Of a stretch of DNA of 64,000 bases, positions 28,447-37,606 are shown one piece after another (positions within the stretch are counted from its first letter, which is position 1; each line of letters begins with the position of its first letter). Source of the DNA: Streptomyces griseus subsp. griseus (GTDB lineage: Bacteria > Actinomycetota > Actinomycetes > Streptomycetales > Streptomycetaceae). The DNA is taken from NCBI RefSeq assembly GCF_000720255.1, contig NZ_JOJE01000012.1, positions 1 through 64,000 on the forward strand, read 5' to 3'. A program made the position numbers and the translations under genes. The notes under the pieces are model-generated. The model searched no databases. It saw only the letters and a program-made list of their open reading frames with translations, and was not told the origin of the DNA.

Positions 28447-29924
28447 TGACTCCGAGCGGGATGCGTGTCATGGCGCCGAGGGCGGTCGTCGCCCTCGTTC
28501 TGGTACTGCTGCTCCTGGTCGTGGTGCGGCTGCCCTGGGCCGGTGACCTCGGGATGCACGCTGCGACCGTCGAACGGCTGCGGCACAGTCTCACCGACCC
28601 CGGGAATCCGCTGGTCGACGCGGACACGCCCAGCCCCTACTACTCACCGTGGACGCTGCTGCTCGGGTGCCTCGCGCGGGTGACGGGGCTCTCGGCGTTC
28701 GTGGTGCTGCGGGTCGGGGCGCTGCTGGGGCTGGGGCTGCTGGTGACGGGGGTATGGCGGTACGTCCGGACGCTGAGCGCGCACCGTGCGGCGCCCGCGC
28801 TCGCGTTGCTGTGCCTGCTGTTCCTGTGGGGGACGGAGCTGTTCAACTGGAGCGGGTTCCTCGGGCTGAACTCCCTGGCGCTGACGGTGTCGTACCCGAG
28901 TGTGCTGGCGCTGGGGCTGGCCTTTCACTTCTGGGCGTGGCTCAGCCGGGCGGTGGGACGGGCGGAGCGGGGGTGGGGGGTGTGGTGCGGGCTGGGAGTG
29001 CTGTGGGCGGTGATCCTGCTGTGTCACCAGTTCTCCGGGGTCGTCGCGTCGCTGGGCGCGGCCGCCACGGTGGTCGCGGCACGGCCCGGGAGGGCGGTGT
29101 GGGCGCGCCTGGGAGTGGGAGTTGTGGTGGGGGCGGTGGTGCTGTGGGTGTGGCCGTACTACGACTTCTTCGCGCTGACCGGAGCGGCGGGGGAAGGGCT
29201 GGAAGCGCTGCACCGGGTGCTGTACGAGGACCTGGTCGGGAGGTTCGGGCTGGTGCTGGTGGGGGTGGCGGCGCTGGGGGTGCGGTGGTGGCGGGAGAGG
29301 TGGGATCCGTTGGTGCTGTTCTTCGTTCTGGGGGTGGTGGTCGTGGGGGCGGGGTGGGTGAGCGGGCACTACGCGTGGGGGCGGGCCTTGCCCGCGGTGT
29401 TGATTCCGGCGCAGGTCGCGGTGGCGTTGGAAGTGGTGGGCGTGGGGCGGAGAGGGGGGCGGGCGTGGTGGGCGTGTGTGCTGGCCGGAGCGTTGGTGGT
29501 GGGGGCGTGGACGCAGGTGGGGACGCTGGGCTATGTGGTGCGGCGGGGGTGGTTGCCGGGGGTGGTCGCGGAGAAGTACCGGGAGCCGTGGGCGGGGTAC
29601 CACTGGATCACGCCGTGGGTGCGGTACGGGGATGTGGTGATGGCGCGGGACGGCCGGCCGGCGCGGCAGATTCCGGCGTACGGGGCGTACACCGTGGCGC
29701 CCGGGTATCCCGACTTCTTCCTGCCGGACGAGGGGAGGCGGGCGGCGGTGGTGCGGAGGTATTTCGCGGCGGGGACGTCGGAGGGGGAACGCAGGGAGAT
29801 CGTGCGGGCTTATGGGGTGCGGTGGGTGGTGGACCGGGGGGCGGGGGGTTCGGTCCGGGAGCGGGGTTTGCGGGTGGTGGCTCGGGGGCCGGGTGGGCAG
29901 GTGCTCTACGCGGTGGTGCGTTGA
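28446..29924 (+). CDS. Polytopic membrane protein, possible GT-C glycosyltransferase (paralogue of 39709-41262)
   Basis: A 492-residue protein with about ten hydrophobic helices and a soluble C-terminal tail of about 120 residues. It shares motifs with the protein at 39709-41262: a SPYYSP block near the N-terminus, WPYYDFFAL in the middle and [11 protein letters not shown] later. The layout (early acidic residues after TM1, large hydrophobic body, C-terminal soluble part) suggests a lipid-linked-sugar GT-C enzyme, but the family is not recognised. The GTG at 28446 is supported by a -10 element 6 nt upstream. It sits at the edge of the glycopolymer region, convergent with the GT2 gene. Confidence 0.75.
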   Translation: MTPSGMRVMAPRAVVALVLVLLLLVVVRLPWAGDLGMHAATVERLRHSLTDPGNPLVDADTPSPYYSPWTLLLGCLARVTGLSAFVVLRVGALLGLGLLVTGVWRYVRTLSAHRAAPALALLCLLFLWGTELFNWSGFLGLNSLALTVSYPSVLALGLAFHFWAWLSRAVGRAERGWGVWCGLGVLWAVILLCHQFSGVVASLGAAATVVAARPGRAVWARLGVGVVVGAVVLWVWPYYDFFALTGAAGEGLEALHRVLYEDLVGRFGLVLVGVAALGVRWWRERWDPLVLFFVLGVVVVGAGWVSGHYAWGRALPAVLIPAQVAVALEVVGVGRRGGRAWWACVLAGALVVGAWTQVGTLGYVVRRGWLPGVVAEKYREPWAGYHWITPWVRYGDVVMARDGRPARQIPAYGAYTVAPGYPDFFLPDEGRRAAVVRRYFAAGTSEGERREIVRAYGVRWVVDRGAGGSVRERGLRVVARGPGGQVLYAVVR

Positions 29925-29960
29925 CGGTGGGGCAGCGTGGGGGCTGAGGGTGGGTAGGTC

Positions 29961-30014
29961 GCGCAGCCCGGCGTGTCAGCGCAGCCCGGCGTGTCAGCGC
30001 AGCCCGGCGTGTCA
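29961..30014. repeat. 18-bp tandem repeat (three full copies) at a stop codon
   Basis: GCGCAGCCCGGCGTGTCA occurs at 29961-29978, 29979-29996 and 29997-30014, with a 7-nt partial copy after. On the minus strand every copy starts with TGA in the same frame. Copy three contains the stop codon of the GT2 gene and the two others act as back-up stops. Confidence 0.85.
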
Positions 30015-31685
30015 GCGCAGCACGCTCGACAGCAGCCGCATCGCTCGTCTCACCCTCGGGCGGGCTGCTCTGCGGAGTACCGGGCGGATCAGGGCCGTCA
30101 TTCCGACCGGCTGCCAGCGGATCTGGAGGCGGCCCGGGCCTCGGGACTCCGGTTCGACGGTGAGTCGGTGGGGGGACGCCCCGTTGTGGTAGTCGACGCG
30201 GGTGGTGAAGGCGGGGAAGGACAGGGGGGCCAGGAGGAGGGTCGTGTTGGTGAGGTCCGCGTGGTGGAGGCGCAGGACGGGGTGACGGGTGCCGTGGAAG
30301 CCGTGCAGCGGGAGGGGGGCCGCCGCCAGGTCGAGGTGGACGTGGCCCTCGAACACGCCGGGGTGGACCGGGGCGAGGCAGAAGGGGGCCGTGAGGCGGC
30401 GCCGGCCGGGGCGGAGGACCAGGGAGGCGCGCAGGGGGCCCACGGGGAGGCGCTGGGCGGGGTCGTACGTGCGGATGGCCAGGTCGACCGAGGCGCCCGG
30501 GCCCCGGGTGACCTCGGTGATCTCGTGGCGGAAGCGGGCCCGTGGGAAGGGGCAGGTGTCCAGGGCCAGGTCGGAGAGGTCGAGTTCGCGGCGGGAGCGG
30601 TCGGAGCCGGGGACCTCGTTCCCCCAGTACATGCGGCCTTCCGCGTCCGTCGTCACCTCCCTCGGCGCCACGCCGTGGGCCACACCCCGGGCCGCCAGGC
30701 GGGCCTCGGGAAGGCGGTGGTCGCGGATCAGCTGGAGGACGACACGTTCCGCGCGCGGGAGCCGGGCGTAGGCGCCCGGGGAGAGGGTCTCCAGGTAGGG
30801 GGTGACGATGTCGGCGAACGCCGCCACCCACTCCTCGTCCCGGTGCGGCAGGTCCCCGGCGTACATGCGGAAGTCGTGCTTGAGGAACTTGTAGTCCTTG
30901 TCCTCGCGCAGGGACTCGTGCCCGCTCTCGGCGAGGAAGGCGTCGATGAGGTGCTGGACGTGGACGCGGTCGCGGACGTTCGTGAGCTTGTGGCGCTGGT
31001 TGGAGATGGAGGCCGCGTCGGAGGCCGCGTAGGGGGCCGTGTACCAGCGGTACACCGGTTCCGGGATGATCGTGAACGACTTCGCCAGGCAGTACGCCCG
31101 CGCGGTGAACAGCTGGTCCTCGTAGTGGATGTCCTCCGGGAAGCGCAGGTCGTGGCGGTCGAGGAAGGCGCGGGCGTACATCTTGCTGGTCGCCAGGTGC
31201 TCGAAGAACAGGCGCGGGTCGGCCTCGATGCCCTCCAGGGTGCGCCGCTCGGCGACCAGGTTCGGCATCCACGTCGAGTGGTTGCCGGTGTCCTCGCGTA
31301 CGTGCCGCACCGCGCCCATCGCGAAGTCGATCTCCCGCTCGCGGTGGGCGGCCAGCAGCAACTCCACCGCGTTGTCCGTCAGTTCGTCGTCGCTGTCCAG
31401 GAACATCAGGTACGGCGCCCGGGCGGACTCCAGCGCGCGGTTGCGGGGAGCGCCGCAGCCGCCGCTGTTGTGCGGCAGGCGCAGATGCCGGACGCGGGGG
31501 TCCTCGGCGGCCAACCGCCGTGCCACCAGCGGGGTCTCGTCGGTGGAGTGGTCGTCGCTGATGACGATCTCGATGTTGCGGTGGGTCTGGCGGCGCACGG
31601 AGGCGACGGCCCTCGGGAGGCGCTCGGCGTCGTTGTAGACGATCACCGTGACCGTCACGTCGGGGGTCGTACCGGGAGTGCTCAT
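30012..31685 (-). CDS. GT2 family glycosyltransferase with C-terminal accessory domain
   Basis: A 557-residue protein. Residues 8-230 form a GT-A fold with [40 protein letters not shown] and the DXD-type FLDSDDELT (metal/nucleotide-sugar binding), followed by the acceptor-side [10 protein letters not shown]. Residues 340-557 form a beta-rich region of unknown family. There is no TagF domain, unlike its neighbours. The ATG at 31685 overlaps the upstream TagF-like gene stop by 4 bp (ATGA), so the two are coupled. It probably transfers a sugar to a wall polymer; donor and acceptor unknown. Confidence 0.88.
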   Translation of the reverse strand: MSTPGTTPDVTVTVIVYNDAERLPRAVASVRRQTHRNIEIVISDDHSTDETPLVARRLAAEDPRVRHLRLPHNSGGCGAPRNRALESARAPYLMFLDSDDELTDNAVELLLAAHREREIDFAMGAVRHVREDTGNHSTWMPNLVAERRTLEGIEADPRLFFEHLATSKMYARAFLDRHDLRFPEDIHYEDQLFTARAYCLAKSFTIIPEPVYRWYTAPYAASDAASISNQRHKLTNVRDRVHVQHLIDAFLAESGHESLREDKDYKFLKHDFRMYAGDLPHRDEEWVAAFADIVTPYLETLSPGAYARLPRAERVVLQLIRDHRLPEARLAARGVAHGVAPREVTTDAEGRMYWGNEVPGSDRSRRELDLSDLALDTCPFPRARFRHEITEVTRGPGASVDLAIRTYDPAQRLPVGPLRASLVLRPGRRRLTAPFCLAPVHPGVFEGHVHLDLAAAPLPLHGFHGTRHPVLRLHHADLTNTTLLLAPLSFPAFTTRVDYHNGASPHRLTVEPESRGPGRLQIRWQPVGMTALIRPVLRRAARPRVRRAMRLLSSVLR

Positions 31686-33889
31686 GCGCCGCTCGCCCCC
31701 TCCGCCTCCTCGGGGCTCGGTGCCGGGGTGCGCTCGTCCAGCGGGGTGATCCGGGGCAGCGCCTCCTCGGGGGCGCCGAGGAAGACCCGGCGTACGACCC
31801 GTTCGGCGGCGCGTCCGTCGTCGTACTCGCAGAAGCGCCGCCGGAACGCCGCCCGCGCCTTGCCCGCGCTCTCGTCCCGCCAGGCGCCGGAGGTGAGGAT
31901 CTCCGTCAACTCCTCCTGCGTGCGCGCCACCTGGCCCGGAGGCTCGGCCAGCAGGTCGAAGTAGACGCCGCGGGTGGTGGCGTAGGTCTCCCAGTCGTCG
32001 GCGTAGACGACGATCGGGCGGTCGAGGTTGGCGTAGTCGAACATGATGGACGAGTAGTCCGTGATCAGCGCGTCGGCGGCGAGGGCGAGCTCCTCGACGG
32101 GGGTGTACGACGAGACGTCGACGACCCGGCCGGTGCGGCGCAGGCCGGCCAGGGGGGAGGCGGAGGCGCCGTAGAAGTAGTGGCCGCGCACGAGCAGGAC
32201 CGTGTCCTCGCCCAGCCGGTCGGCGAGTTCGGCGAGGTCGAGGCGCGGGGTCCAGCCGGCCTCGTAGTCGCGGTGGGTGGGGGCGTAGAGGAGGGCCCGG
32301 CGGCCCGGCCGGATGCCCAGGCGGGCGCGGACGGCGCGGACGTCGGCCGCGGTCGCCGTGCAGTAGACGTCGTTGCGCGGATAGCCGTGGTCGAGGGAGA
32401 CGAACCGGGCCGGGTAAGCGCGCTCCCACATGCGGGTGGAGTGGCTGTTGGCGGAGACGCTGTAGTCCCACTTGTCGATGCGCGCCAGCAGGGCGTCGAA
32501 GTCCAGGCCCTGGGCTGCGGCCGGGAAGTGCATCTGGTCCAGGCCCATGCGCTTGAGCGGGGTGCCGTGGTGGGTCTGGACGTGGACCGCGTCCGGGCGT
32601 TTCACCACGGCGTTGGCGAAGTTGACGTTGTTGACCAGGTACTTCGCCGTGGCCAGGGCCTCCCAGTAGCGGCGGGTGCCGGGGATCACGTGGTCGGTGC
32701 CGGGCGGCAGCAGCGCCGCGTTCTCCCGGGTGACCACCCACACCGGGTGGATCCACGGGGCCAGCTCGGTGAGCTTGTCGGCGATCGCGGCCGGATTGCA
32801 GGCGACCCCGCGGTTCCAGTAGGCCGCGAAGACGGCCAGGTGGGGGTTGACCGGGCGGTCGAGGGCCTTGCGGTACTGGTGGGCGCGGACCTTCGCGCGG
32901 ACCTGCCGTTTACGGGCCCGTACGGCGGCCCGGGCGGCCCGGCGGGTGCGGTTGGCGGCCTGGAAGGCCCGGTACTTGGTGTAGGCGTCCTCTTCCAGCA
33001 GTGAACGCCTCACGCCCTCGAGGCCGGCCGGGCGGCGGTGGTTCTCCGGGCGGTGGCGCAGGGCCGCCACGGAGGACCGGCGGAAGAACTCCCGCGCCAC
33101 CGGGTCGGGCAGCGGGGTGCGGGCGAAGGTGCGCAGGCAGTCCTGGACCATCACGTCGTAGAGGACGGCGTGGGCGGCGGTGCGGTCCTTGGCCAGGGGG
33201 AGGAGGGCCTCGTAGCGGCCGACGAGGGCGTAGTGGTCCTCGGGTGCGGACGGCGGGAGGCTCTCGGGGCGCAGCCGCCGGTGCTCGTGGGCGACGTGGT
33301 CGAGGCAGCCGACGCGGTCGGCGCGCAGGAGGACGGCGTGGGCGGCGAACGCCTCGTCGTCGCTGGTGAACTCCTCCTGGTGCGCTCGCCAGAACTCGGC
33401 GCGTACGGCCCGGTTGCCCAGGAGCGGGGTCAGACGGACGAGGTACGGGGCGTCGTCGAGGGTGAGGTCGGTGTGGCCTGCGCGGGCCAGGAGACGGCCG
33501 TCGGGGGAAGGAGCCGCGGTGATCGCCCAGGTGGAGCGGACGTGGTCGAAGAGCAGGACGTCCACCGTGTCCGGCAGTTCCGCGGCGCGCTCGGCGACGG
33601 CGTGTGGGGCGCCCGCCGGCAGCCCGTCCCTGGAGTGGACGAAGTGCAGCCAGCGGCCGCTCGCGCGCGCGGCCCCCGCGGCCCGGGCCTCGGCCTCGGT
33701 CGTGCCGTCCGGCAGGGGCAGCACCAGCATCTCGGGGGTGTGCCGCTGCGCGGTCTCCCGGGCCCAGTCGCCGACCGCGGCCACGATCACCTCGACGCCC
33801 GGGAGGGGCTGGGCGGCCAGGGAGTCGAGCAGGCCGGTCAGGTGCCCCTGGGTGTTGGGCCCGTGGACGATGACGCTGAGCTCGGGCAT
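31682..33889 (-). CDS. TagF-like glycerophosphotransferase with a degenerate GT2 domain
   Basis: A 735-residue protein. The C-terminal half (about 340-710) is a CDP-glycerol glycerophosphotransferase domain with [44 protein letters not shown] and [23 protein letters not shown]. The N-terminal 230 residues align with the GT2 domains of its three relatives in the window, but both acidic motifs are lost: [10 protein letters not shown] stands where others have VDDCSPD, and HFVHSRDGL where others have FLDSDDTL. It probably adds polyol-phosphate units to a wall polymer on the inner membrane face. The ATG at 33889 has GGAG upstream. Its downstream neighbour is the GT2 gene. Confidence 0.88.
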   Translation of the reverse strand: MPELSVIVHGPNTQGHLTGLLDSLAAQPLPGVEVIVAAVGDWARETAQRHTPEMLVLPLPDGTTEAEARAAGAARASGRWLHFVHSRDGLPAGAPHAVAERAAELPDTVDVLLFDHVRSTWAITAAPSPDGRLLARAGHTDLTLDDAPYLVRLTPLLGNRAVRAEFWRAHQEEFTSDDEAFAAHAVLLRADRVGCLDHVAHEHRRLRPESLPPSAPEDHYALVGRYEALLPLAKDRTAAHAVLYDVMVQDCLRTFARTPLPDPVAREFFRRSSVAALRHRPENHRRPAGLEGVRRSLLEEDAYTKYRAFQAANRTRRAARAAVRARKRQVRAKVRAHQYRKALDRPVNPHLAVFAAYWNRGVACNPAAIADKLTELAPWIHPVWVVTRENAALLPPGTDHVIPGTRRYWEALATAKYLVNNVNFANAVVKRPDAVHVQTHHGTPLKRMGLDQMHFPAAAQGLDFDALLARIDKWDYSVSANSHSTRMWERAYPARFVSLDHGYPRNDVYCTATAADVRAVRARLGIRPGRRALLYAPTHRDYEAGWTPRLDLAELADRLGEDTVLLVRGHYFYGASASPLAGLRRTGRVVDVSSYTPVEELALAADALITDYSSIMFDYANLDRPIVVYADDWETYATTRGVYFDLLAEPPGQVARTQEELTEILTSGAWRDESAGKARAAFRRRFCEYDDGRAAERVVRRVFLGAPEEALPRITPLDERTPAPSPEEAEGASGA

Positions 33890-34035
33890 CGCGGGGACTC
33901 CTTCGCCTGGTGGCCGCCGGGGCATCCGTGCGGGGTGCGGATGTGCGAGCGCACCCTCTTGGACATCGTGGCATCCAGGGGGCGAAAGGGATAAGTATGG
34001 TTGGGCCGGTTGGGCTGTACGGGGGCGATGGCCGT

Positions 34036-34061
34036 AGCCCGGGTGCGGTCACACCCGGGCT
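34036..34061 (-). terminator. Terminator after tagH
   Basis: A perfect 10-bp stem (AGCCCGGGTG at 34036-34045 with CACCCGGGCT at 34052-34061) starts at the last base of the tagH stop codon on the minus strand. No U-tract. Confidence 0.65.
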
Positions 34062-34870
34062 CAGGCTGCCTTCGGCGCCTTGTCCGCGCCGCCCGTGAAC
34101 GCCTCGTACTCCTGCAGGACGTCCTCCGTGGGCCCGTCCATGCGCAGCTCGCCCCGCTCCAGCCACAGGACGCGGTCGCAGGTGTCGCGGATCGACTTGT
34201 TGTTGTGGCTGACCAGGAACACCGTGCCCGCGTGTTCGCGCAGTTCGCGGATGCGTTCCTCCGAGCGCTTCTGGAAGGAGCGGTCGCCGGTGGCCAGGGC
34301 CTCGTCGATGAGCAGGACGTCGTGGTCCTTGGCTGCGGCGATGGAGAAGCGCAGGCGGGCGGCCATGCCGGAGGAGTACGTCCGCATCGGCAGGGTGATG
34401 AAGTCGCCCTTCTCGTTGATGCCGGAGAAGTCGACGATCTCCTGGTAACGGCCCTTGATCTGCTCGCGGGACATCCCCATCGCCAGGCCGCCGAGGTAGA
34501 CGTTCCGCTCGCCGGTCAGGTCGCTCATCATGGCGGCGTTCACGCCGAGGAGGGAGGGCTGGCCGTCGGTGTAGATCCGGCCGTTCTCCACCGGGAGCAG
34601 CCCGGCGACCGCCTTCAGCAGGGTCGACTTGCCGGAGCCGTTGGTGCCGATCAGGCCGATCGCCTCGCCCTTGTAGGCGACGAAGGACACCTTCTTGACG
34701 GCGTGCACCTTGCGGACGCCCGCCGCCTTCTCGGCCTTCTCGCGGCGCAGCATGCGGTTGAGGGCGGCGGTCGCGGAGCCGCGCCCCGCGCCGGTGCCGT
34801 TGACCCGGTAGACGATGTCGACGCCGTCCACGACGACGGTGGGGACGTTGGAGCTTGGGATCTCAGCCAC
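34061..34870 (-). CDS. tagH: Wall-polymer ABC exporter, ATP-binding subunit (TagH-like)
   Basis: A 269-residue ATPase of the ABC-2 polysaccharide/teichoic-acid exporter type. Walker A GTNGSGKST is at residues 75-83, followed by the signature YSSGM with Walker B LLIDEALATGD and the switch His in FLVSHN. The roughly 60-residue N-terminal extension before the ATPase core is typical of TagH/Wzt homologues. It powers export of the lipid-linked polymer with the permease encoded just upstream (8-bp overlap). Preceded by tagG and ended by a hairpin terminator, so tagGH is a two-gene operon. The exact cargo is inferred from the neighbouring TagF-like genes. Confidence 0.9.
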   Translation of the reverse strand: MAEIPSSNVPTVVVDGVDIVYRVNGTGAGRGSATAALNRMLRREKAEKAAGVRKVHAVKKVSFVAYKGEAIGLIGTNGSGKSTLLKAVAGLLPVENGRIYTDGQPSLLGVNAAMMSDLTGERNVYLGGLAMGMSREQIKGRYQEIVDFSGINEKGDFITLPMRTYSSGMAARLRFSIAAAKDHDVLLIDEALATGDRSFQKRSEERIRELREHAGTVFLVSHNNKSIRDTCDRVLWLERGELRMDGPTEDVLQEYEAFTGGADKAPKAA

Positions 34871-35774
34871 GGCCGTACGTCTCCTCAGCCTTCCAGAAGT
34901 AGATGAAGCCGCCGACGCCGGCGATCAGCGCCCAGCCGGTCGCGACCGCCCACACGTGCGGCGGCAGCTGGCCGGCGTGGAAGCTGTCGATGAGCGAGAA
35001 GCGCATCAGGTCGATGTAGACGGCGGCCGGGTTGGCCGCCAGCGCGACCGACACCACGTGCGGCAGGTGGTCCTTGGCGGTCAGCTTGTCGATGCTCCAC
35101 ATGACGCCCGAGACGTACATCCAGGTGCGCAGGACGAACGGCATCAGCTGGGCGATGTCGGGGGTCTTGGCGCCCCAGCGCGCCATGATCATCGAGACGC
35201 CGGCGTTGAAGGTGAACTGCAGCACCAGGGCGGGGAGTGCCAGCACCCAGGACGGGCCCACCGGAACGCCGAAGCAGAGCAGGATGACGACCAGGGCGCC
35301 CATGGAGAACAGCAGCTGCTGGAGCTGCTGGAGGCAGAACGAGATCGGCAGGGCCGCCCGCGGGAAGTGCAGGGCCCGGACCAGGCCCAGGTTCCCGGAG
35401 ATGGCGCGGGTGCCCGCCATGATCGAGCTCTGGGTGAACGTCCAGATGAACACGCCCGTCACCAGGAACGGGATGTAGTCGGGCACCCCGTGCTTGGTGC
35501 CCAGCAGCACGCCGAAGATGAAGTAGTACACGGCCGCGTTCAGCAGCGGGGTCATCACCTGCCAGACCTGGCCCAGTTTCGCCTGGCTGTACTGGGCGGT
35601 GAGCTTGGCGGTGGCGAAGGCGCCGATGAAGTGGCGCCGGGCCCACAGCTGGCTGACGTACTCGCGCAGGGAGGGGCGGGCGCCGCTGACCGTCAGACCG
35701 TACCGGGCCGCCAGCGCGCTGAGGTCGTCGGTCGGGGGCGGTGTCTGGGGCGGTGTGTGGAGGACCTGGCTCAC
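34863..35774 (-). CDS. tagG: Wall-polymer ABC exporter, permease subunit (TagG-like)
   Basis: A 303-residue ABC-2 type permease with six hydrophobic helices after a cytoplasmic N-terminus of about 60 residues (AKLTAQYSQAKLGQVWQVMTPLLNAAVYYFIFGVLLG is the conserved first block). It forms the membrane channel for the polymer. The GTG at 35774 is the start; the Shine-Dalgarno is weak (GGA). Divergent from the TetR regulator. Three copies of a palindrome lie 82-194 bp upstream, so TetR control of the exporter is likely. Confidence 0.9.
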   Translation of the reverse strand: MSQVLHTPPQTPPPTDDLSALAARYGLTVSGARPSLREYVSQLWARRHFIGAFATAKLTAQYSQAKLGQVWQVMTPLLNAAVYYFIFGVLLGTKHGVPDYIPFLVTGVFIWTFTQSSIMAGTRAISGNLGLVRALHFPRAALPISFCLQQLQQLLFSMGALVVILLCFGVPVGPSWVLALPALVLQFTFNAGVSMIMARWGAKTPDIAQLMPFVLRTWMYVSGVMWSIDKLTAKDHLPHVVSVALAANPAAVYIDLMRFSLIDSFHAGQLPPHVWAVATGWALIAGVGGFIYFWKAEETYGRG

Positions 35775-35855
35775 ATCCGCTGCTTTCGCTCGAGGGAGGG
35801 GTGCGGGAATCGTCGTCCGACGTCTTCTTACGCTTCTCTTGTCGTTTTCTTACGT

Positions 35856-35968
35856 CGGAACGGCACCGTATCGTCGCAACGTGAGCGTAGGCCGATCAGG
35901 CGTCGGAACGCAACCGTTTCGTCGTGACGTGCTCGTGATGCCTGCCACGTGGCGACGGGTCCGTATCG
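35856..35968. promoter_or_regulatory. Three copies of an 18-bp palindrome, probable TetR operators
   Basis: The consensus CGNNACGGNNCCGTNNCG occurs at 35856-35873 (perfect), 35904-35921 (one mismatch in the core) and 35951-35968 (outer left bases changed). Copies are 47-48 bp apart. Copies 1 and 3 continue identically as CCGTATCGTCGCAACG. Copy 3 covers the -35 region of the tetR promoter, and all three lie in the tagG upstream region. Confidence 0.7.
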
Positions 35969-35979
35969 TCGCAACGCCC

Positions 35980-35993
35980 TATGCTGGTCCGCA
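35980..35993 (+). promoter_or_regulatory. -10 element of a leaderless tetR transcript
   Basis: TATGCT (35980-35985) is followed after 7 nt by the ATG at 35993. This makes the ATG at 35981 part of the promoter and not a start codon. No Shine-Dalgarno is present. Confidence 0.6.
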
Positions 35994-36619
35994 TGACGAC
36001 GAACGCCGACGGCCCCCAGACGCGTCCCCGCCGCCGCGCCCCCGCCGGGGCGGCCGTTCTGCGCGAGGACGTGACGGAGGCCATCCGGGCGGCCGTCTTC
36101 GAGGAGCTCGCGGCCGTCGGCTACGCGCGCATGTCCATCGAGGGCATCGCCCGCAGGGCTGGAGTCGGCAAGACCGCGGTGTACCGGCGCTGGCGCTCCA
36201 AGCTGCACCTGGTGCTCGACATCGTCTCGGCGCTCGCCGTGCAGGGCCTGCCCGCGCCCGACACCGGCTCGCTGGAGGGCGACCTGCGGTTGCTGTACGA
36301 GGTGACGTCGCGCGCGCTGCGCCACCCGGTGGCGTCCCAGATCATCCCCGACCTCCAGGCCGAGGCGGCGCGCAATCCCGAGATCCACGAGGCCATGCAG
36401 AAGACGCTGCGGGAAGGGCAGGACGGCGTCGCGACCACCATCGTGGCGGCGGCGGAGCGGCGCGGCGAGGTCCGCGCCGGCCTCGACCGGGAACTGGCCC
36501 TCGACCTGATCTCGGGCCCGCTCTACTGGCGGTCGGTGGTGATCCGCGGCCCCAGGCTGCCGAAGGAGTACCTCGGCGCGCTGGCCCGGGCGACGGCCGG
36601 GGCGCTCAAGGCGCTGTGA
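35993..36619 (+). CDS. TetR family transcriptional regulator
   Basis: A 208-residue repressor. An Arg/Pro-rich N-terminal arm (1-25) precedes a TetR HTH (about 47-67: MSIEGIARRAGVGKTAVYRRWRSK) and a ligand-binding domain of the TetR_C type (LISGPLYWRSVVIRGP near the C-terminus). It is divergent from tagGH, with three palindromic repeats between, so it probably represses itself and perhaps the exporter. The ligand is unknown. Start chosen at 35993 from the -10 position. The last 14 bp overlap the convergent ADP-ribosylglycohydrolase gene. Confidence 0.9.
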   Translation: MTTNADGPQTRPRRRAPAGAAVLREDVTEAIRAAVFEELAAVGYARMSIEGIARRAGVGKTAVYRRWRSKLHLVLDIVSALAVQGLPAPDTGSLEGDLRLLYEVTSRALRHPVASQIIPDLQAEAARNPEIHEAMQKTLREGQDGVATTIVAAAERRGEVRAGLDRELALDLISGPLYWRSVVIRGPRLPKEYLGALARATAGALKAL

Positions 36620-37568
36620 GACGGTGCGGGCGGCCGTTCAGCCGTCCCGCGAGCTCGGCCAGCTCCGTCACCCGCAGCACCCGTTCCCCGAATCCGGGCA
36701 ACGGCACGTGCAGGACCTCGGTCCAGCGCGGCGGCACCGCGTCGGCGCCGTGCACGGCGCCGGCGAGCGCGCCGGTGACCGCGGCGACGGTGTCGGTGTC
36801 ACCGCCGAGGTCGATGGCGGAGCGCACGGCGTCCTCGTAGGAGGAGGTGGTGCGCAGGGCCCAGACGGCGGAACCGAGGCAGGGCCAGACGGCGCCGTTG
36901 AACTCCGTCGCCAGGTCGGGATGCCAGTCGGGGGACAGGACGGCCGCGTACCGGTCCCGGTGGTCGGGGTGGACCTCGGCGAGCGTCTCCGGTATCGCGG
37001 TCAGCGGGTCGTCCCCGTCCAGCGCGGCGCGCACCAGCTCGTGGAGGACGGCGGTGCCCTCCCAGGCCGCCCGGTCCCCGTGCGTGAGCGCCGCGATCCG
37101 GCGGGCCGCGTCCATCGTGGCGTCCCGTCCCCGGCGCGCGAAGTACACGGCGGAGGTGGCGGCCCGCATCAACGAGCCGTTGCCGGCGGCCCGTCCACTG
37201 GTCTGGAAGTGCAGGGCCGCGGCGATGTCCCACGGGTCGCCGCCGGCCAGTACGGCCTCCGTCTGCAGGCCGATGTCCTTCGGGTCGGCGGCGGCCCAGC
37301 GTTGGAACCGCTGGAACAGGTCCGGCGGTTCGAGGCCGCCGCGCTCCAGCAGGGACTCCGCCACCAGGACGGCCATCTGCGTGTCGTCCGTCGCCTCGCC
37401 CGGCTCCCAGCCACCCCCTCCGCACATCTCGCCGCCGTGGCCGGGGTGCGGGAAGCGGGCGGAGAAGGCGTGCTCCGGGCCGAACTCGAAGGGGGCGCCC
37501 AGTGCGTCGCCCACGGCCGAGCCGACGACGGCTCCGACGGCACGGGAGAGGCGGGAGGTGGTGGTCAT
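36606..37568 (-). CDS. ADP-ribosylglycohydrolase family protein
   Basis: A 320-residue protein of the DraG/ARH fold. The metal-binding motifs are present: GSAVGDALGAPFE near the N-terminus, EATDDTQMAVLVAESLL (the DDTQ motif, about residue 55) and LGGDTDTVAAVTGALAGAVHG near residue 260. Enzymes of this family remove ADP-ribose from proteins, nucleic acids or small molecules. No matching ADP-ribosyltransferase is in the window. The ATG at 37568 starts at the conserved sequence; a longer frame upstream is not conserved. It overlaps the TetR gene 3' end by 14 bp, convergently. Confidence 0.92.
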   Translation of the reverse strand: MTTTSRLSRAVGAVVGSAVGDALGAPFEFGPEHAFSARFPHPGHGGEMCGGGGWEPGEATDDTQMAVLVAESLLERGGLEPPDLFQRFQRWAAADPKDIGLQTEAVLAGGDPWDIAAALHFQTSGRAAGNGSLMRAATSAVYFARRGRDATMDAARRIAALTHGDRAAWEGTAVLHELVRAALDGDDPLTAIPETLAEVHPDHRDRYAAVLSPDWHPDLATEFNGAVWPCLGSAVWALRTTSSYEDAVRSAIDLGGDTDTVAAVTGALAGAVHGADAVPPRWTEVLHVPLPGFGERVLRVTELAELAGRLNGRPHRLTAP

Positions 37569-37606
37569 TCCGGCAGCGTACGCAGCGGTGCTGTGGCCGG
37601 GTGGTG

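Noticed and set aside
31686..32756. N-terminal extension of the GT2 gene (30012-31685) into the TagF-like gene
   Set aside because: The extension is Arg/Pro-rich and out of frame with the real TagF-like gene. The ATG at 31685 with an ATGA overlap and the family's conserved start are the correct beginning.
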